In this document: positions 16,379-24,481 of the stretch, piece by piece
How the letters are laid out: each line of letters begins with the position of its first letter
Numbering within the stretch: the first letter of the stretch is position 1
Assembly: GCF_030269645.1 (NCBI RefSeq)
Contig: NZ_BSTR01000007.1
Coordinates: 147,061-211,060 of the forward strand
From: Actinokineospora sp. NBRC 105648
GTDB taxonomy: Bacteria; Actinomycetota; Actinomycetes; Mycobacteriales; Pseudonocardiaceae
Length of the DNA: 64,000 nt
Direction of reading: 5' to 3'
Made by a program: the position numbers and the translations under genes
Notes under the pieces: model-generated
Seen by the model: the letters and a program-made list of their open reading frames with translations, nothing else
Databases searched by the model: none
Told to the model about the DNA's origin: nothing

Positions 16379-17587
16379 ATGGACAAGCGCAGGCTCACAG
16401 GAAGGCGCTGGCTCCCGGTCGCACTGCTCGGGGCGGGTCTGGTGGCGACGCTCGCGTTGAGCGGGTGCACCTCGGGGGAGTCGGCCGCCGCCACCGTCAG
16501 CGAGGCGAACGGCGGCACCCGGAGCACCCCGCAGACCCCGGCCGCCAAGGTCGTGGCCACCCCGGCCGCCGACGCCAAGGACGCCAGCCCGGCGGGCCCG
16601 ATCACCGTGGCGGTCACCGACGGGAAGCTCGAGGCGGTCACGCTGACCAACGCCGAGGGCAAGCAGGTCAAGGGGGAGCTGTCCGAGGACAAGGCGACCT
16701 GGACGGTCACCGAGCACCTCGGCTACGGCAAGACCTACACCTGGGCGGGCAGCGCGGTCGGCACCGACGGCAAGGCCACCCCGATCGCGGGGACGTTCAG
16801 CACGGTCAAGCCCAAGAAGCAGAACGGCGCCAAGCTCAACACCGGCGACGGCCAGACCTACGGCATCGCGATGCCGGTCGTGGTCAACTTCGACGCCCCG
16901 GTCAAGGACCGGGTCGCCGCGCAGAAGGCGCTCAAGGTCGCCACCACCCCGGAGACCGAGGGCGCGTGGGCCTGGCTCGACGACAACACGGTGCACTGGC
17001 GCCCCAAGGAGTACTGGAAGCCGGGCACCACGGTCCGGGTCACCGCCGCCATCTACGGCGTCGACCTCGGCGGCGGCGTGTACGGCCGCGACGACGTGAG
17101 CTCCTCGTTCACCATCGGCCGCTCGCAGGTCGTCAAGGCGGACACCCAGACGCACCGGATGATCGTGGTCACCGACGGCGTGCAGACCTTCGACTTCCCG
17201 GCCTCGATGGGCCTGGAGTCCGACCCGGGCCGGGTCACCAAGAGCGGCACGCACGTGGTGATGAGCAAGCACGCGACCTACGGCATGACCAACCCGAAGT
17301 ACCACTACGAGAACGTCATGGTGCCCTGGGCGGTCCGGATCTCGAACAACGGCGAGTTCGTGCACGGCTACGCGGGCTCCATCTCGGCCCAGGGAAAGCG
17401 CAACGTCTCCCACGGCTGCGTGAACCTCTCGCCCGCGAACGCGAAGCTCTACTACGACACCGTGCTCACCGGCGACCCGGTCGAGATCACCGGCAGCAAC
17501 CAGCAGTTGAGCGCGGCGGACGGCGACTACTACGACTGGGCAGTCAGCTGGGACAAGTGGCAGGCCATGTCGGCGGGCACCAACTGA
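16379..17587 (+). CDS. L,D-transpeptidase lipoprotein with Ig-like domains
   Basis: A 402-residue lipoprotein. Residues 1-30 are a lipoprotein signal ending in the lipobox LSGC (Cys30 lipidated). Ig-like domains follow, and the C-terminal YkuD domain has the active-site set H329 (HGYAGS) and SHGCVNL with Cys347. It makes 3-3 cross-links in peptidoglycan outside the membrane, like mycobacterial LdtMt2. The ATG at 16379 is chosen because it gives a compact signal peptide and follows AGGGG; an upstream ATG at 16358 is possible. Its stop codon lies in a short tandem repeat. Confidence 0.93.
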   Translation: MDKRRLTGRRWLPVALLGAGLVATLALSGCTSGESAAATVSEANGGTRSTPQTPAAKVVATPAADAKDASPAGPITVAVTDGKLEAVTLTNAEGKQVKGELSEDKATWTVTEHLGYGKTYTWAGSAVGTDGKATPIAGTFSTVKPKKQNGAKLNTGDGQTYGIAMPVVVNFDAPVKDRVAAQKALKVATTPETEGAWAWLDDNTVHWRPKEYWKPGTTVRVTAAIYGVDLGGGVYGRDDVSSSFTIGRSQVVKADTQTHRMIVVTDGVQTFDFPASMGLESDPGRVTKSGTHVVMSKHATYGMTNPKYHYENVMVPWAVRISNNGEFVHGYAGSISAQGKRNVSHGCVNLSPANAKLYYDTVLTGDPVEITGSNQQLSAADGDYYDWAVSWDKWQAMSAGTN

Positions 17588-17623
17588 TAGCGGGCACCAA
17601 CTGATAGCGGGGACGGACTGATA
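17573..17623 (+). repeat. Three tandem 17-bp repeats spanning the stop codon
   Basis: GCGGGCACCAACTGATA occurs at 17573-17589 and again exactly at 17590-17606; a third copy with 3 substitutions lies at 17607-17623. Because 17 is not a multiple of 3, the TGA in each copy falls in a different frame (17585, 17602, 17619), so all three plus-strand frames are closed right after the transpeptidase gene. Confidence 0.9.
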
Positions 17624-17632
17624 CGGAGTAAC

Positions 17633-17667
17633 CCGAGGGCGGCCTTCCACGCGGAGGCCGCCCTCGG
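17633..17667 (+). terminator. Terminator of the L,D-transpeptidase gene
   Basis: A perfect 13-bp stem (17633-17645 with 17655-17667, CCGAGGGCGGCCT) with a 9-nt loop, followed by TCGTTC, lies 45 bp after the stop codon. Confidence 0.8.
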
Positions 17668-17799
17668 TCGTTCCCGGATAAGCGCCAACCACACGAACAG
17701 ATCAGACTCGCCACTGGCGCCAATCGGATTCCCGTTCACCTATCCAGCGGGGACATCGGCGCGTGTCCGGGCAAGCGGGCCACCGCCCGGGTGAGTGGT

Positions 17800-17805
17800 T
17801 ACGGT
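17800..17805 (+). promoter_or_regulatory. Predicted -10 of a leaderless transcript
   Basis: TACGGT lies exactly 6 nt before the GTG at 17812. It argues for that GTG over the in-frame GTG at 17791. Confidence 0.55.
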
Positions 17806-17811
17806 GTCCCG

Positions 17812-18612
17812 GTGACCGAGGCGCTCTCCGAGGTGGCCGCGGGCTCGCTGGTGGTCCGCGCCTCGGGGGCCGCGGCCGCCGCGCGGGCCATGGCGGCCGC
17901 GCTGCACGGTGGCCAGGCGCGCACCGACCCCGACCACGTGCAGGTCCTCATGCGGGCGACCCTGCCCCGTCTGCCGCCCCAGGGCGTGCGGCTCGCGTTC
18001 GGCGAGGCGAGCCTGGAGGTCCGCGGCGGCGAACGGCACGGCGTGGTCCTGCTGACGGTGGCCGCCAACCGGCTCTCGGTCGGCTTCGGTGAGCTGCGGC
18101 CGCTGCTGTTCCAGCCGGTACCGGTGACCCGCGGGCTGCAGGCGCTGTTCTCCTCCTCGATCGCCCACCTGCTGGCCGCCGCCGACACCCTGGACACCAA
18201 CGGCGCCCGCGCCTACCTCACCGGCCTGGCCGAGCTGGTCCTGCGCACCGCCCTGCGCACCGAACTGGACCGGGCCGACGCGATCGCCACCCGCCGCCGG
18301 GACGCGGTGGACTACATCCGCCTGCACCTGGCCGACCCGGCACTGACCGCCGAGCGGATCGCCGACGCCCTGTTCATCTCCCGGCGCAGGCTCTACCAGC
18401 TCTTCGACGACGGCGACGGTGTGTCCGGCCGGATCCGCGCGATGCGGGTCGAGCGGGCGAAGGAGCTGCTCGCCGACCCGGCCCAGGGCGTGCGCGGGAT
18501 CGGTGAGATCTCCCGCCAGTGCGGCTTCGCCAACGCGGCGCACTTCTCGCGGACGTTCCGCAAGTCCGTCGGCCAGACCCCGCGCGACTACCGCGAGTCG
18601 GTGCTGATCTGA
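17812..18612 (+). CDS. AraC-family transcriptional regulator
   Basis: A 266-residue regulator. The N-terminal region resembles the AraC-binding-like domain of NdvR/FeaR-type regulators; the last 100 residues are the two-helix-turn-helix AraC domain (ERIADALFISRRRLYQLF, then ISRQCGFANAAHFSRTFRK). It should activate a metabolic or efflux gene in response to a small ligand not predictable here. The start was set by the leaderless signature; the GTG at 17791 would add 7 residues. It is convergent with the WXG operon, so its target is unclear. Confidence 0.85.
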   Translation: MTEALSEVAAGSLVVRASGAAAAARAMAAALHGGQARTDPDHVQVLMRATLPRLPPQGVRLAFGEASLEVRGGERHGVVLLTVAANRLSVGFGELRPLLFQPVPVTRGLQALFSSSIAHLLAAADTLDTNGARAYLTGLAELVLRTALRTELDRADAIATRRRDAVDYIRLHLADPALTAERIADALFISRRRLYQLFDDGDGVSGRIRAMRVERAKELLADPAQGVRGIGEISRQCGFANAAHFSRTFRKSVGQTPRDYRESVLI

Positions 18613-18689
18613 CCCGGGGCGGGCGACCTCGGTGCCCGCTCCGACCAGCTGGTGTCCGCCAGGCTCGCGGGCAGTACCACCCGCGGGCC

Positions 18690-19226
18690 TCACCCGGGGA
18701 AAGCCACGGAGGCGACCAGCCTGCCGAGGATGCCCGCCAGCTCCAGCCAGCCGCGGCCGGTCGGTGAGTGCAGGGTGAACACGGCCAGCCTGCGACCGTC
18801 CGGGTCGATCACGACCGCCTGGAGCCTGCAGCCCGGGACCTGGCCGGGGTCGGCGGTGGTGATCCGCTCGGCGATCACCACCGGGTGGCCGCGCTCGGTC
18901 CGGGACTCGGTGACGTCCTGGATGTCCGGGCCGGACTCGGCCAGGTGCCCGCGCAGCTCGGCGGCGGAGGCGGGTGCGGTGTCGGTGACGACGACCGCCG
19001 CGACCAGCACCGCGGGGTCGGCGTCCGGGTGGGTGAGCAGGGCGACCAGCCCGGCCCCGTCGCGGTGGGCCAGCTCGGCGGCGTCCCGCGCGGCGTGGCC
19101 GAGTCCCGGGTCGTGCGCGGACTCCGGGCCGCGGGCGGCGACCATCAGCGCCACGAGCTCGCGGGCGGTGTCCTCGGGCGAACGCAGGGAGACGGGGGTG
19201 ACCCCGTCGACCGCGGCCAGCTTCAC
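18690..19226 (-). CDS. Hypothetical protein at the end of the WXG operon (possible LpqN/Mog1-like fold)
   Basis: A 178-residue alpha/beta protein without signal peptide or membrane segments. The C-terminal part (GCRLQAVVIDPDGRRLAVFT, then a closing amphipathic helix) has the strand pattern of LpqN/Mog1-like domains often found around type VII secretion loci; this is a fold guess. The GTG start lies 22 nt after the upstream WXG protein's stop, so it is the last gene of that operon. No catalytic motif is visible. Confidence 0.65.
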   Translation of the reverse strand: MKLAAVDGVTPVSLRSPEDTARELVALMVAARGPESAHDPGLGHAARDAAELAHRDGAGLVALLTHPDADPAVLVAAVVVTDTAPASAAELRGHLAESGPDIQDVTESRTERGHPVVIAERITTADPGQVPGCRLQAVVIDPDGRRLAVFTLHSPTGRGWLELAGILGRLVASVAFPG

Positions 19227-19248
19227 CGGCGCCCCAACCGGGTTCGGC

Positions 19249-20028
19249 TCATCGGCGGCCCAGCGCGGTCTCGCCCACGATGATCAGCCCGCGGTCCGGG
19301 GGCGGCACCGGCACGGCCACTCCACTGGCCACAGTGGACAGTGCGCTGGGCGGGCGGGCGAAGGTGTCCCGGCGCGGGGCGAACAGGCTGGCGAGCGCGG
19401 CGGACGTGGTGGACATCCGGTCCAGCAGCGCGACGACCCCGCGGGTGGTGTCCGGGGGCGTCGTGGCGGGCGCGGCTCCCGGTGCGCGCAGCTCGTCCAG
19501 GGCATCGGCGACGTCCGCCGCGGCCCGCTCGTGGTCGGCGGCCAGGGTCCGGGCGCGTCGGACCACTGCGGCGAGGCGGTCCGACAGGTCGGCCAGGCCC
19601 GACTCGGCGCGGGCGTGGTCCGCGGCCGCGGTGGCCGCCGCCGCGGCGGTCGAGGCCAGGTCGAGGTCGGTGCGCCGGGCGTGCACCTCGTCCTGGGCGT
19701 CGGCGATGCGACGGCGCAAAGCGACCGCCTCCCGGTCCAACTCGTCGGCGGTGCGCTTGGCGGCGACGAGGGTCTGCGCCCAGGTCGCCAGGGTGTCCGC
19801 GGCACGGCGCAAAGCAGTGGCGCGTTCGTCTAGGTCGGGCGGCAACTGAGCGAGCCGATCGCGAAACGCCGAGGCGGTCGGACCAGCCCAGGACGTCGTG
19901 TCCCGGCGCAGGACCGGGTCGACCTGGGCCAACGCCTCGGCGGCCGCGCCGTACTCGGCCGCCACCGCAGCCACGGCATCCGGACTACCCGGCGTCGGGT
20001 CGAACCCCAGCCCCCGATACCCGGTCAC
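19249..20028 (-). CDS. Putative type VII-secreted coiled-coil protein
   Basis: A 259-residue protein. After a short GFDPTPG start, residues about 15-200 form a long, Ala/Arg/Glu-rich helical hairpin with a WAG turn (SWAGPTASAFRDRL), the signature of WXG-type secreted proteins. The tail is Pro-rich and ends in a hydrophobic strand (GLIIVGETALG). The GTG start overlaps the upstream stop (GTGA). Probably a structural or chaperone-like substrate partner of the PPE-like protein in the same operon; no toxin domain is visible. Confidence 0.7.
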   Translation of the reverse strand: MTGYRGLGFDPTPGSPDAVAAVAAEYGAAAEALAQVDPVLRRDTTSWAGPTASAFRDRLAQLPPDLDERATALRRAADTLATWAQTLVAAKRTADELDREAVALRRRIADAQDEVHARRTDLDLASTAAAAATAAADHARAESGLADLSDRLAAVVRRARTLAADHERAAADVADALDELRAPGAAPATTPPDTTRGVVALLDRMSTTSAALASLFAPRRDTFARPPSALSTVASGVAVPVPPPDRGLIIVGETALGRR

Positions 20029-20297
20029 GACCCCGCACCACCCAGCACCGGCCCGGCGACCAAGATCGCCACCTCGTCGAGGGCAGCGACCGGACCAACC
20101 ACGACCGACCCGACCGCGATCGACCGCCCAGGACCAGGACCAGGACCGAGCCGACAGCCGGACGGCCGATGCCCAAAGCCGCCACCAAGATCGCGGCCCC
20201 GACGCGGACCCGTGGCCGTGATCGCCGACTGCCACTCGGCGCTCGCGATCATCACCGAGACCTCAGACGCCGAGCGCCGGTAGCCGCGCACGGTCAT
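20025..20297 (-). CDS. Small hypothetical protein inside the WXG operon
   Basis: A 90-residue protein of unknown function. It is Gly/Val/Pro-rich with a GPGPGPG stretch in the middle and a hydrophobic C-terminus (EVAILVAGPVLGGAG). The reason to accept it is position: its ATG overlaps the stop of the EspC-like gene (ATGA) and its stop overlaps the next start (GTGA), and no other frame fills the gap. Third-position G+C is lower than in neighbours, so it is less certain than the rest. Confidence 0.55.
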   Translation of the reverse strand: MTVRGYRRSASEVSVMIASAEWQSAITATGPRRGRDLGGGFGHRPSGCRLGPGPGPGRSIAVGSVVVGPVAALDEVAILVAGPVLGGAGS

Positions 20298-20581
20298 TCC
20301 ACCAAGGCGCGCAAGACCTGCGCGGTAGCGGAGTCGGTCTCGGTGTAATCCGCACCGGCGGCAGCGACCAGGGTCGCGGTGTCGGCGAGGACCGCGGCCG
20401 AGGTGGCGATCACCGTCCGCGCCTGCGCGGAGAAGGCCGCCACCGACTCGGCCAGTCGGGGTGGGCCGGTGTGCGCGGGCAGCGATTCGTCCACTGTGGA
20501 CTCAGTCAGGGCGTCCGCGGTCGAGCGCAGCAGGGACGCCGTGCCCGCGAGTTCGGCCGGGTCGGTGGTGTAGCCGCTCAT
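20294..20581 (-). CDS. EspC/WXG100-like small type VII substrate
   Basis: A 95-residue all-helical protein beginning MSGYTTDPAEL, which resembles ESX-1 secretion-associated EspC-type proteins (DUF2580-like). These form helical hairpins and are exported with partners by type VII systems. The ATG overlaps the stop of the PPE-like gene (ATGA). No ESX ATPase or channel gene is in the window, so export would use a system elsewhere. Confidence 0.72.
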   Translation of the reverse strand: MSGYTTDPAELAGTASLLRSTADALTESTVDESLPAHTGPPRLAESVAAFSAQARTVIATSAAVLADTATLVAAAGADYTETDSATAQVLRALVE

Positions 20582-21873
20582 GCGCCGAACACGGGTGGGT
20601 AGGCCGGGGGGAGGTCGTCGAACAGGTCGAGGCCTTCCTCGTACTTGTTCTTGTGCTCGTCGTCGTCCTCGCGGCCCGCGCCCGCGCCGCCCATGGGCGG
20701 GTACATGCCGTTGGTCCCGCCGGCCCCGGCGCGGCCGGCAGCCGCCTCGACCGCTGCCACGCCTGCGGGCCCGCGAGCGGCGAGACCACCTGTGCCGGAC
20801 AACGCGCCGCCGCCCGGGCCACCGCCCGAACCGGCGCCGCCGCGCCCATAACCAGAGCCGGGGTAGCCGCCGCCTGAGCCGGGGTAACCACCTGAGCCGG
20901 GGTAGCCGCCTGAACCGAGTCCACCGCCGCCCGGTCCGAACCCCGTGGTCGCGCCGGGACCGGATCCGTAGCCGCCGGACCCGCCCGCACCCGGACCGGT
21001 GACCGGGGTGGTGGGCGTGTAGGTCGACGTGCCGGTGCCCGTCGGATCCAGCGCGTCGCCCGGATCGGTCCCCTGGGGAACCGGGGGTGCGGGCGGCACG
21101 GGTGCCGTCGGCGGGGCGGGCGTCGGTGTCCTGGGCGGAGTCGGGGCAGGCGCGGGGAACCGCCCGCTCGGTGGCGCCGGGTCGACCGGTCGCGCGGCCG
21201 GGGCGTCGGAGAACACCGGCAGCTTCTCGTGCACGTCCTGGCTCCGCGCGGCGTAGCCCTCCATGACCCGCACCGCCTCGGCCTTGGCCGCGTTGCGGGC
21301 CTCCAGCCTGGGCTGGTGGTCGTCGGTGAGCTGCTTGAGCAGCACCGCGCCGCTGGGGCCGTCGACCGCCTTGACGTCGTAGCCCGCGAAGAAGTTGTGC
21401 TCGGCGTGGTAGAAGACCGGCTCCGGCATGCGCGACTGGGCGTGCGCCACCGCGTCGGTGTAGCGCGAGAGCCCCTCACCGATCTTGCCCGCGGTGTGCG
21501 CCGCCTCGCCCGCCCACTGGGTCAGCCGGGTGTTCGACTCGCCCGCCCGCACGGCCGCGGGCCCGCGCCAAGTGCCGAGCAGGCCCTGCACGATGTCCCG
21601 GACCCGGCCAGTGGTGCCCTCGATCTCGCCGGAGAGGCCCGCCCACTTCACCGCGTGCTCGCCCATCACCTCGGGCTTGGCCGTCATGATCATGTCGTAG
21701 AGCTGGTGGTGCTCGTAGGCTTCCCAGCGGATCGCGTCGAAGTCGGTGACGTGCCGGTTGTGCGCGCGCTGCTCGGCCCGGCGGCGGCTCTGCTTCTCGG
21801 CGGCCGCGCTCGGCGGGTTCGCCTCGGTGTAGTACTCGCGCCTGCGGTGGTCGTTGTAGTCGAGGTCAGCCAC
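20578..21873 (-). CDS. PPE/WXG-like protein with Gly-rich repeat tail
   Basis: A 431-residue protein. The N-terminal 230 residues are helical with a W-x-G turn (GTWRGPAAVRAG), like PPE or WXG200 proteins. A Pro-rich linker follows, then a Gly/Ser/Tyr-rich stretch with repeats of GGYPGSG (DNA direct repeats near 20862-20925), and an acidic C-terminus. Expected to be a surface or secreted type VII substrate. The GTG start lies 2 nt after the upstream stop and follows GAGGGGG. No enzymatic domain is seen. Confidence 0.75.
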   Translation of the reverse strand: MADLDYNDHRRREYYTEANPPSAAAEKQSRRRAEQRAHNRHVTDFDAIRWEAYEHHQLYDMIMTAKPEVMGEHAVKWAGLSGEIEGTTGRVRDIVQGLLGTWRGPAAVRAGESNTRLTQWAGEAAHTAGKIGEGLSRYTDAVAHAQSRMPEPVFYHAEHNFFAGYDVKAVDGPSGAVLLKQLTDDHQPRLEARNAAKAEAVRVMEGYAARSQDVHEKLPVFSDAPAARPVDPAPPSGRFPAPAPTPPRTPTPAPPTAPVPPAPPVPQGTDPGDALDPTGTGTSTYTPTTPVTGPGAGGSGGYGSGPGATTGFGPGGGGLGSGGYPGSGGYPGSGGGYPGSGYGRGGAGSGGGPGGGALSGTGGLAARGPAGVAAVEAAAGRAGAGGTNGMYPPMGGAGAGREDDDEHKNKYEEGLDLFDDLPPAYPPVFGA

Positions 21874-21875
21874 GG

Positions 21876-22331
21876 TCAGACCCCCTCGCCCGCGCGCCGC
21901 AGGTCGCTCTCGGCCTGCTGGTCGACCGCCCGGTAGGCGTTGAGCGTGTCCCGGATGGTCATCCGCACCTCGTAGAGCTCCTCGATGTAGTCGACCAGGG
22001 CCGCCCGCACCCCGCCCTCGGTGTCGGCCCGGTCGAGGAACGCCCTGGCCATCGGCGCCGCGACCGGACCGAGCCCGCCCTGCAGCGGGTCGGCCAGCTC
22101 CTGCGCCCGGCGCAGCTGGCCGACCAGGTCGTCGTAGAGCGCGGCGAGCTCCCGGTCGGCCGCGGCGAGCGCGGCGTAGTCGGCCTCGACGCCGTCCATG
22201 CCGGTGCCGGTGACCCGGTGGTCGCCGGGCGCGGCGGCGGTCACCTCGGGGAGCACGACCGCGACCTGCTCGACCCGCCCCCGGTCGTGCCGCATCGCCT
22301 CGGCCTGCTGCATGTTGCGAACCCGCGTCAT
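21876..22331 (-). CDS. WXG-type helical protein, first gene of type VII substrate operon
   Basis: A 151-residue, strongly helical acidic protein. Heptad-like Leu/Ala spacing runs through residues 50-150 with no signal peptide. It probably pairs with the PPE-like protein encoded 2 nt downstream, as PE/PPE or EsxA/B partners do. The ATG at 22331 has GGGAGGA at good spacing. The promoter must lie in the 187-bp divergent gap shared with the MFS transporter. Confidence 0.7.
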   Translation of the reverse strand: MTRVRNMQQAEAMRHDRGRVEQVAVVLPEVTAAAPGDHRVTGTGMDGVEADYAALAAADRELAALYDDLVGQLRRAQELADPLQGGLGPVAAPMARAFLDRADTEGGVRAALVDYIEELYEVRMTIRDTLNAYRAVDQQAESDLRRAGEGV

Positions 22332-22506
22332 GAGTTCCTCCCGTCCCGGGCGGTGCGGTCGCGCCGGGATCCCCTAGCCGTCTCGTATCAGGGTGACTGG
22401 CCGTGACTCCTGGTTCTACCCCTAGCCGCTGCCTTGTGCACAACTGGGCACATCACTCGCTCATCTGGGCAACTCGCACACCTCAGCGTGCGTTGATTTC
22501 CGACGT

Positions 22507-22512
22507 TACCCT
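22507..22512 (+). promoter_or_regulatory. Predicted -10 of a leaderless transcript
   Basis: TACCCT lies 6 nt before the GTG at 22519. Confidence 0.55.
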
Positions 22513-22518
22513 GCCCGA

Positions 22519-23844
22519 GTGGGTGAATCGGACACGAAACCCGGTACAGTGCGTCGCGCTGTCGCCGCCTCAGCGATGGGCAACTGCGTCGAGTGGTACG
22601 ACTTCGGGGTCTTCGGCTTCATGCCCGCGGTCCTGGGCGCGGTCTTCTTCGACGCCGCCACCCCCGCCGAGAACGTGCTCGGCACCTTCGCGATCTTGGC
22701 CGTGGCGTTCGTCGCGCGGCCGTTCGGCGGGTTCGTCTTCGGACCGCTCGGCGACCGGATCGGCAGGCAGCGGGTGCTGGCGGCCACGATCATCCTGATG
22801 TCCGGGTCGACCTTCGCGATCGGACTGTTCCCCTCGTACCGCACCGCCGGTGTGCTCGCCCCGATCCTGGTCCTGCTCGCGCGCCTGGTCCAGGGCTTCT
22901 CCGCGGGCGGCGAGTACGGCGGGGCGGCGACGTTCATCGCCGAGTACGCCCCGGACAAGCGCCGCGGGTTCCTCGGCAGCTGGCTGGAGTTCGGCTCGCT
23001 GGGCGGCTTCTTCCTCGGCGCGGGGGCGGTGACCCTCACGACGGTCGCGCTGGGCGAGACAGCGATGGCCGACTGGGGCTGGCGGACCCCGTTCCTGGCG
23101 GCCGGACCGCTCGGGTTGGTCGGGCTCTACCTGCGCACGCGACTGGAGGACACGCCCCTGTTCCGCGAGGTCGCGGCCCGGCAGGAGGTGTCGGCCTCGC
23201 CGCTGCGGACCGTCCTGCGCACGCAGTGGCGCGCGATCCTGCACCTGATCGGCTACGTCGTGCTGCTCAACATCGCCGACTACGTGCTGCTGACCTACAT
23301 GGAGTCCTACCTGACCAGCACGCTGGGACTGTCCGGTCGGACACCGCTGCTGGTGGTGATGGCGGTGATCCTGGGCATGATGGTGATCATCCCGCCGGTC
23401 GGTGCGCTGAGCGACCGGATCGGCCGCAAGCCGCTGCTCTACGCCGCCTGCGCCGGGTTCCTGGTGCTGCCGATCCCGGCGTTCACGTTGATGGCGCGCG
23501 GCAGCACCGCCTTGCTGGTGCTCGGCCTGGCGGTCATCGGCCTGCTGCTGGCGTTCCTGCTGGCCACGATCCCGTCCGTGCTGCCCGCGATGTTCCCGAC
23601 CAACGTGCGCTACGGCGCCTTCGCGATCGGCTACAACCTGTCCACGGCGTTGTTCGCCGGGACGGCGCCGTTCATCGTGACCAAGCTGGTGACCGAAACC
23701 GGCGACCAGCTCGTCCCGGCGTACTACCTGATGGGTGCCGCGGTGGTCGCGGCCGTGCCGATCTTCCTGCTGCCCGAGACGGCCGGGAAGTCGCTGCGCG
23801 GGGCCCGCGCGAGCACCCGGGACCTGGAGCCGGCGGGGCGTTGA
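22519..23844 (+). CDS. MFS transporter, metabolite:H+ symporter (MHS/ProP-like) family
   Basis: A 441-residue integral membrane protein with about 12 hydrophobic segments. The opening MGNCVEWYDFGVFGF is the hallmark of the MHS family (ProP, KgtP, ShiA), and loop motifs GPLGDRIGRQRVL and GALSDRIGRKPLL are intact. It imports a small osmolyte or organic acid with protons; the substrate is not predictable. The GTG start has a leaderless-type -10 at the correct distance. Confidence 0.92.
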   Translation: MGESDTKPGTVRRAVAASAMGNCVEWYDFGVFGFMPAVLGAVFFDAATPAENVLGTFAILAVAFVARPFGGFVFGPLGDRIGRQRVLAATIILMSGSTFAIGLFPSYRTAGVLAPILVLLARLVQGFSAGGEYGGAATFIAEYAPDKRRGFLGSWLEFGSLGGFFLGAGAVTLTTVALGETAMADWGWRTPFLAAGPLGLVGLYLRTRLEDTPLFREVAARQEVSASPLRTVLRTQWRAILHLIGYVVLLNIADYVLLTYMESYLTSTLGLSGRTPLLVVMAVILGMMVIIPPVGALSDRIGRKPLLYAACAGFLVLPIPAFTLMARGSTALLVLGLAVIGLLLAFLLATIPSVLPAMFPTNVRYGAFAIGYNLSTALFAGTAPFIVTKLVTETGDQLVPAYYLMGAAVVAAVPIFLLPETAGKSLRGARASTRDLEPAGR

Positions 23845-23878
23845 GGGGCGTGTGCGGGGCCACAGTGGACCGAATGCC

Positions 23879-23884
23879 TACCCT
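23879..23884 (+). promoter_or_regulatory. Predicted -10 of a leaderless transcript
   Basis: TACCCT, the same hexamer as before the MFS gene, lies 6 nt before the ATG at 23891. Confidence 0.55.
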
Positions 23885-23890
23885 TCGGTA

Positions 23891-24472
23891 ATGAGTCGCA
23901 CCCCCGAGGCGTGGCCACCGGTGGCCACCGAGCTGCCCGAGCGCCACCCGGACACCCCGGCGCCCGGCACCGACCTGCCGCCGCACTACGCGTTCTGCTT
24001 CGGTTGCGGCGACCGGCAGGACGACGGCCTGCACCTGCGCGCCCAGATGGGCGACGGGCACACGCTCCGCTCCCGGTTCACCGTCACCGAGGCCCACCAG
24101 GGCGCGCCCGGCCTGGCCCACGGCGGTCTGCTGGCGTGCGCGTTCGACGAGGCCCTGGGCACCACGGTCGGGCACCTGCTGCGGCGGCCCGCGGTGACCG
24201 GGAAGCTGGAGACCGACTTCCTGCTGCCGGTCCCGGTCGGCACGACCCTGGTGATCGACGCGCACCTCGACGGGGTGGCGGGCCGCAAGGTCTACGTCAG
24301 CGCCAAGGGTCGACTCGGGACGGACGACGGGCCGGTGGCGGTGCGCGCGCGGGCGCTGTTCGTCACCGTCGAGCTGAGCCACTTCATCGACAACGGCAGG
24401 CCCGAGGACCTGCGGGCGGTCGCGGCGGACCCGAACCTGCTGGGCCGTCCGCCGGTGGAGCTCAATCCGTAG
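23891..24472 (+). CDS. PaaI/hotdog-fold thioesterase
   Basis: A 193-residue single-hotdog protein. CFGCGDRQDDGLHLR followed by the AHGGLLACAFDEALG helix (catalytic acidic residue in the hotdog helix) is typical of actinobacterial PaaI-like acyl-CoA thioesterases. It should hydrolyse acyl-CoA in the cytoplasm; acyl specificity is unknown. Start at 23891 is supported by the TANNNT-6-ATG arrangement. The next gene's -10 overlaps its stop codon. Confidence 0.87.
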   Translation: MSRTPEAWPPVATELPERHPDTPAPGTDLPPHYAFCFGCGDRQDDGLHLRAQMGDGHTLRSRFTVTEAHQGAPGLAHGGLLACAFDEALGTTVGHLLRRPAVTGKLETDFLLPVPVGTTLVIDAHLDGVAGRKVYVSAKGRLGTDDGPVAVRARALFVTVELSHFIDNGRPEDLRAVAADPNLLGRPPVELNP

Positions 24473-24475
24473 GCT
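24470..24475 (+). promoter_or_regulatory. Predicted -10 overlapping the thioesterase stop codon
   Basis: TAGGCT lies 6 nt before the ATG at 24482, and its TAG is the stop codon of the thioesterase. This would give the phosphoesterase its own leaderless transcript within an apparent operon. Confidence 0.5.
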
Positions 24476-24481
24476 GGCGCC

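Noticed and set aside
16337-17692. A 451-codon minus-strand frame over the L,D-transpeptidase gene
   Set aside because: Antisense shadow; repetitive Arg/Val/Gly composition and no start signal.
20862-20925. Short direct repeats that might suggest a CRISPR array
   Set aside because: They are in frame and encode GGYPGSG repeats within the PPE-like protein; there are no unique spacers and no cas genes.
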